A stretch of 64,000 nucleotides of DNA from Gelatoporia subvermispora B (taxonomy: Eukaryota; Basidiomycota; Agaricomycetes; Polyporales; Gelatoporiaceae): positions 70,916-134,915 of the forward strand of contig KB445796.1 in assembly GCA_000320605.2 (NCBI GenBank), given 5' to 3'. The position numbers and the translations under genes are program-made. Every line of letters starts with the position of its first letter. Position 1 is the stretch's first letter. The notes under the pieces were generated by a model. The model saw only the letters and a list, made by a program, of their open reading frames with translations. It was not told the origin of the DNA and did no database searches. This document shows, piece by piece, positions 58,621 to 64,000 of this stretch.

Positions 58621-60577
58621 ATGGCTGCCGCTCCTTCACAGTTCTCCCAACTGCAGGTAAGAAGGCCATGTGGTTTGCGCGTGCTAGGGGAACTCATTGA
58701 TATCGTCATGCCAGACGCTGGAAGCAGGAGGTAGTGGTTCAGATGAGGGGAACGCCAGGCAAGTCGACGAGATCAAGCAGGACGTCGGCTCGGAGGGCGT
58801 GGCGACCACAGCAAAGTCGAGTGCTGTGCGCTTGAGCGAGGGGGGATCGTCGCAGTCCGAGTACGAAGATATGGACATCTCCCGTGGTAGCGGTTCAGAA
58901 GAGCAGAAGCAGACGGAAAGTAGCACAGACCCGGAGCTGGCTCCTCCCACACTCCCGCAATCGTCTTCCCCTTCCTCTTACACTCCTGCCGCAGCCTCGA
59001 TGGTCACCCCAACCTCGCCAGAGGCGCAGCAGTCCTCCCCTGCGGACGCGCACAGCGAGAAGGACAAGGCCTCCTGGACTGCGCGGTCGTTCAGGAACCC
59101 CATGGGAAAGCGACGGCGCGATGAACGGTCTGTCTCGGACGGCGCACACACCGCGTCGAGTACAACGGAACACCCATCGACCGCGCATGGTGCGCCGTCA
59201 GCGCGCAACCCACGCAAGAGGGTCCGACGTTCTTTCATCGCACGACTCGTCGGCGCGTGCACATCGTGCGTGTCCTCCGCGGGCAATGCCCACACGATCG
59301 ATGTCGACGAGGGTGCCGCGCCCGTATCCGAGAAGGAGAAAGACACGGGAGTGGACGCCGAGGTAGCCGTGCAGAGCGCGCCCGAGCCGTCAACCGCAGG
59401 TATGCACGGCGCTTTTTGCGAAGGCTGTCCCAAGATATGCGTATTGATTGTCTACTCATGTCAGGGAACTCGTCTCCTGGGTCCCCCGCCCCTTTCCTTG
59501 CCCCCGGTCCCGACGTCGATGTGGTCGTTCCACCTACGCCGACAAAACAACTATTACCCCTTGAGGAGACCGACGGTGTTACCTCGGGCGCAGTTCAACC
59601 GCCAGGATCGACAGGGGAGGAGATCGTCCATAGCCATGGACATACCCACGACTCGGGCGATGACTCTGATGGCTCCTACTCCGACGATGCTATACTCAAC
59701 GAATTCATTGCTATTAGCGACGAGGAAGAGGAGCAACGGCTGATCAAGCGGGGAGGGGCAGGGATACCGATCGACAATGTGAGTTTCTTGAGCCACATCG
59801 ATGCGCCGCCGCTCAGTCTAACTTTATACAGGATGGTGTTCCTCGCCCACTGCTACCTCCCATCGCGCCAGAACATCTAGGGAGAAAGTGTCTCGTGCTA
59901 GACCTAGATGAGACGCTGGTCCACAGTAGCTTGAGAGTATGTCTACCCACTACTTGCGCCACAAGTGCCACACCCTCAACCAAACACACAGGCCGTCTTG
60001 TCACCAGATTACATTGTGCCTGTAGAGATCGAGCAGTTCTGGCACAATTTCTACGTCTTGAAGCGACCTGGTGTCGACGACTTTCTTAGAAGGATGGGCG
60101 AGATATACGAAGTCGTTGTATTCACGGCTAGCCTGAGCAAGGTGTGCAACTTCTCGACGTGTTACTTGGCTTCCGCAACTTCAGATGCTGATCCGCATGT
60201 TATGTAGTATGCCGATCCTCTGCTAGATAGACTTGATCCCGATCATTCCGTAGCACATCGCTTGTTCAGGGAGAGTTGCTACAACCACCGAGGGAACTAC
60301 GTCAAGGTGCGCAGCTTCCACCCAGGCTCACATCGCATCACTCATCTCATAAACATTATTTCAGGACCTGTCCCAACTAGGCAGACCGGTTGCCCAAACA
60401 ATTATTCTCGACAACTCCCCGGCGTCGTACATCTTCCATCCACATAATGCAGTGCCGGTGTCGTCCTGGTTTAACGACCCGCACGATACAGAATTGACAG
60501 ATCTGTGTCCGTTCCTGGCTGACCTGGGTTCCGTAGATGTCACAGACGTACGAGAGATCCTCAATCCAAGTTTGTAA
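58621..60577 (+). CDS. PSR1/SCP-type HAD phosphatase (CTD-like domain)
   Basis: Plasma-membrane-type protein phosphatase of the DxDx(T/V) HAD family, related to yeast Psr1/Psr2 and human [17 protein letters not shown] joins by a 58-nt intron to a long low-complexity, Ser/Pro/Glu-rich N-terminal region of about 280 residues with a basic patch ([10 protein letters not shown]) followed by cysteines (ACTSCVSS) that could be lipid-modified. The catalytic domain follows: [113 protein letters not shown]. The end is [16 protein letters not shown] at 60575-60577. Six or so introns. In yeast these phosphatases act with Whi2 in stress responses; applied here by family only. Confidence 0.92.
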
Positions 60578-61667
60578 GATCGCACGAGGCATGCTTTCGG
60601 TCACTTCGTACTGCACCATCAACTCAGCAGCGAGCCCCACGCTCACGTCGCTCGCACTCGCACTTACCCTGCGCCCTCCCACACCTGTCAACCCTTAGGG
60701 ATGCTACAGCCTTCCTCGCTCCCCACCCACTCCAACCTGGCCTTTGGTGTACTTTACTGCGCAATCCAGCGTCTGCGACGTCATTCCTTTCTTCCACCTT
60801 TTCCCGCATATACATACCCTATATACCCACATCATCCGGTACGTTCCATGATGAACTGTCAATGAGAATCTCCCCACTGAGCAGCCCTCAGCTTCATTGC
60901 GAAGCCCCACGCTCTTTTGGCCTTCCTGCAATACATGCAACGGATGTATCTCATACACTACGCTTTCGGCGCTCTGCACAAGCACTCGAAATCTCTCGCA
61001 ACTCGTGCATATGTGCGTCCTTTATCATTGTCCTTGTAAAGTCCAAGTCTGAACTGCGCCCCCAATATAGCTCTCGTCGCTTTCCGCGCATCTATCTCAT
61101 ATACCCCGGTCTATATTTGTTGTGGTTGTCCGTGTAGTAATCTGTATGACACGTCTCATGGAATGCTACGGTGGACAACCACTTACTCCGGATCGACGTC
61201 GGCGCGCGAGCATCCGCTGCCCTGCTGGCAAGCCGCGGACGGGCCAGCTGTTGCTCAACCTCGCTGTGGCCGCATGCCTGGGCCTGTCATATGAGCCCCC
61301 AATGTCAGAGAACCTATTCTGGGACATGAAAGAGACTGCGGACGCCGTGATGCCGAGAACCCCGAAAGCACGCGGGACGCACGGCGTCAGCTGTGCGAGA
61401 GCGTTGAGTGGTCTATAAATTAACAAGGGCATCTGCGCTGCTAGATACGTCGCCAGCGAACTCGCGGCGGGACGTGCTGTCCGTTTGTCATTTCAAATAA
61501 TCGTTACTTCTGTCTCTTATTACTACGACTGCTGCGACGTGGATCTGTTAGCTGAACTCTAGCCGCTCCCTCCCCACATCGCCCAAGGCCCACCGTATTG
61601 CTCATGATACAGAGATATCTACTACACTCGGCCGAACAGCCGACGATCCCTACGCTTGCTTGTGCAC
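60578..61667. other. Intergenic stretch between convergent genes
   Basis: About 1.1 kb between the phosphatase stop and the stop of the coiled-coil gene. It contains open frames such as 61122-61418 (forward) without a recognisable domain. It probably holds both 3' UTRs; no tRNA or repeat was found. Confidence 0.45.
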
Positions 61668-64000
61668 TCAGTGCTTCTCGCCGTGCTCCTTGGGCTCCGC
61701 GCCGGCGTCGTCGTCCCACGGGCTGAATTGGGGCTTCCGCACGCGCTGGAAGGACTGCAACCACGAGAGGCTGGGGTGGAGGTACGTCTTGCTGGCCGCG
61801 TCCGCGAGCGTGCGGGGCGGGGAGCGCTGCGCGGCGATCGCGTGTACGTGATTCGGCGAGGGCGGCATGCTAGCGACGGTGACCTCACTCAGCGTCGGGA
61901 GGCGCTCGAGGCTCGTGTTCGTCGACCCGCCGAGCGCACGCTGCAGCGCCTCGCGCTCCGCCCGCGAGGGCGCAAACGCACGCATCGAGATGCTGGAGAA
62001 GAGCGAGTCGGCGTCCGTAGTCGGCGGCGGCGGAAGAACGCCTGACACACCAGATACGCTGAGGGACGACGTCGAGGCCGCAGGAAGTGCACCCAGCACA
62101 TCGAACGGCGAGGGCTGAGCGGGTGCACCGAAGGGCGGGGCGGAGGGCTTCTTGTTGAGGTGGAAGACCTTGGCTTCGGGGTTGAGCGCCTTCTTCTCGC
62201 GGGGCGAGGCTGAGAACCAGCGGCGGTGCGCGGTGCTGTTCTTGTCGCTTGCGTCGTTGTCGAGGAAGCGTGTCTGCGGAACGGGCTGAGGGTCCGAGGT
62301 GGTCCGGACGGGCTGCGGGAACTGTGCGTGCTGCATCTCGGCCGAGTCCGCCGTCAGACGGCGCGGGACCGGCGGGGGGCGAATCTCGAAGGGGTCATCC
62401 TGATCGACAGCATCGAAGGAGGGGCAGGTGATCGACGTTGGGGAGGAGCTGAACGCTGCCGGACTCTCTACCGGCATCGGCGGCGGGTACAGCTTGCGCC
62501 AGTCACGAGCTAGGACCGTATCGTCCTCCGATTGGAATGACCTCGATAGACCATCAAAGCCACCATTGCCCTCCAAGGAGTTGATGAGGCTCGAGGGGAT
62601 CAGCGAGGTCGTGCGGGGCGAGAGCGGGCTGCCGCCCTCAACCTCGTCGCTGAAGGGTGAGAACCGGGTCGAGCGGGAGGGCAGGGACATATCATCGAAA
62701 AACGGGTAGCCGGGGCGACGCATAATGACCTGACCATTGGCCTGAACGACCGGTTCGGCGCCGGAGGTGAGTGTATGATCGCGGAAGTTCGAGATTGCAC
62801 CAAGGGACAAATTGCCGGGCCGAGGAGAGACGGACAGATCTCCGCCACCAGTGGACAGGGACGACCTGCGGCTGGCAGCGACGGGCGTAGCCTGAGGGAA
62901 CATGTCCATCTCCGAGAGCTCACCATCGAGGTGTGAGACCGAGTCTTGGTGAGAGCGGGTGTATGCGGAGATCGGAGACCACGGGATCGACGGGTCCTCC
63001 TCATTGACGGCGCTGACTACATGGAGAGGGTAGAACGAGCGGTCCTGCTTGCGCAGCTCCGCCTGCTCGCGAGCGTGCTTCAGCATGTCCTCCTCCTGCG
63101 CGATGCGCTCTTCGAGCTCCTTCGCGCGGGCGTTCAGCGCGGCAACGACGTCCTCCGCGACGCGGATCTCGCGCTTCTTCAGCTCGAGCTCCTCGGTCAT
63201 CGCCTTCTCCGCCGCCTCGCCGTCCGCCTCTGCGCGCGCCACCGCTTCTACGTCGTCCTTCATCTTCTCCTGCAGCGCGCCGATCTCCTTGTCGAGCCGC
63301 TCGATGCGCATGCTCGCGCTGTCACGCGCGGTCTCCGCAGCCTTGAGCCGCTTCTCGGCGTCGCGCTTAGTCCCCTCTGCGCCGCGCTTCGCGTCCTCGA
63401 GCGCCTTGGTCCGCGTCTTAAGCTCCGCACGCGCAGCATCCTCCGCGCGCTTGCGCTCGCGCTGTGCGTCGAGGTCGCCCTGAATCGCAGCGTGCGAGCG
63501 CGCCGCGAGCGCAAGGAAGTCGTTCAGCTGCGCGCCCACGTCGTGCACGTTCGTCTTGGCGAGCGAGATCTGGCGCAGGATCTCTGCGATCACGGGCGAC
63601 TGGTCGAAGAGCGAGCTGGACGAGGCCGAGTAGGTCAGCAGGTGCGGCGTGCTGAGGCGCGCCTGGTCTGATAGGCTCGGGGCGAGCGAGGGGGCCGAGG
63701 GCGTGTGCGTGTGCGTGTGCCGGTGTGCATTGTTCTTGTCCGCCTTGGGTGGGGTCGTCGGCGCGCGCGGCGCGTGCAGCGGCAGCGAGGCTGACTTGGG
63801 GAGCGGGGGCGGAGTCGTGCTGCGGGACGTACTATTGTTGACCCGATGCGCAGAGCGCTCCGTGCCTCTCAACCTTGGGGGCGAGTCCTGGCTGCTCGCG
63901 GGTAGTCTGGGTGCAGTCGATGTGGAGAACGGTAGACCTAGCCATGTGTTAATTGCAATGTAGGATATACCAGATCAGCCATTCGCGCGCTTACCATCGA
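61668..64000 (-). CDS. Large coiled-coil, low-complexity protein, 5' end outside the window
   Basis: I do not recognise the family. The main exon (61668 to about 63938) encodes some 760 residues, entered across a 56-nt intron (about 63939-63994) from a first visible exon at the window edge. The N-terminal part is Ser/Pro/Thr-rich with an HTHTHT run. A short possible conserved segment follows (VIAEILRQISLAKTNVHDVG, AQLNDFLALAARSHAAIQGD). Then comes a coiled coil of about 170 residues rich in Ala, Glu, Lys and Arg. The C-terminal half is disordered with many SP/TP sites (ASRRSSLSTGGG, PPPVPRRLTADS), ending at SWLQSFQRVRKPQFSPWDDD. The layout resembles cytoskeletal or septin-associated scaffold proteins, but this is only a guess. 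High GC gives long shadow frames on the other strand. Confidence 0.75.

Noticed and set aside
62946..63671. Long forward open frame of 241 codons opposite the coiled-coil gene
   Set aside because: It is rich in Arg, Leu and Val from reading GC-rich coiled-coil codons backwards; the reverse strand has the plausible protein.
63700..63726. GTGTGC simple repeat
   Set aside because: It encodes a His-Thr run in the coiled-coil protein; short and common, no special meaning.

Overview
This is a window from a filamentous basidiomycete genome, most likely a wood-decay type Agaricomycete (order not provable from sequence alone). The evidence is dense genes split by many 45-65 nt GT-AG introns, basidiomycete-typical families (DUF6533 membrane proteins, Tri5-like sesquiterpene synthases, velvet regulators, multi-copy P450s, GMC oxidoreductases, S53 sedolisins, F-box/LRR proteins) and eukaryotic housekeeping genes. 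I saw no bacterial operon structure, CRISPR array, rRNA or convincing tRNA. All gene models are my own splice reconstructions.

Left part (1-13 kb): the 3' two-thirds or more of the SF3b subunit 3 gene (RSE1), a complete HEM2 (ALA dehydratase), a FIT2/SCS3-type lipid-droplet protein, a DUF6533 membrane protein and a complete GMC oxidoreductase. Next come a decayed P450 (13.7-15.8 kb) and a decayed F-box-like gene (16.6-17.4 kb).

Housekeeping block (17.7-23.6 kb): ARPC4 and SNU23 are divergent across 160 bp. SNU23 is convergent with the cytosolic isoleucyl-tRNA synthetase gene ILS1. Then follow a membrane protein built from two tandem copies of one module (24.2-25.5 kb), an intact P450 (25.7-27.8 kb) and an intronless F-box/LRR-like gene (29.1-30.8 kb).

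Accessory island (31.4-42.5 kb): it reads as a decayed sesquiterpenoid locus. It holds a 5'-truncated FAD monooxygenase, two copies of a Tri5-like terpene synthase on a duplicated block of about 2 kb (32.7-35.05 and 40.5-42.5 kb), and between them two velvet-domain regulator genes. Each synthase copy carries a different single lesion: a one-base deletion in copy A and a lost splice acceptor in copy B. Copy A also carries two small inverted-repeat elements, one in each of two neighbouring introns, and copy B supplies the empty sites.

Right part (44-64 kb): a secreted class-3 lipase, a DUF6533 gene with a degraded tandem paralogue, the DASH complex gene DAM1, a 466 bp inverted-repeat element, two tandem secreted sedolisin proteases, a PSR1/SCP-type HAD phosphatase and the 3' part of a large coiled-coil protein running off the right edge. 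Secreted lipase and acid proteases plus GMC and P450 enzymes fit a saprotrophic lifestyle; this is inference.
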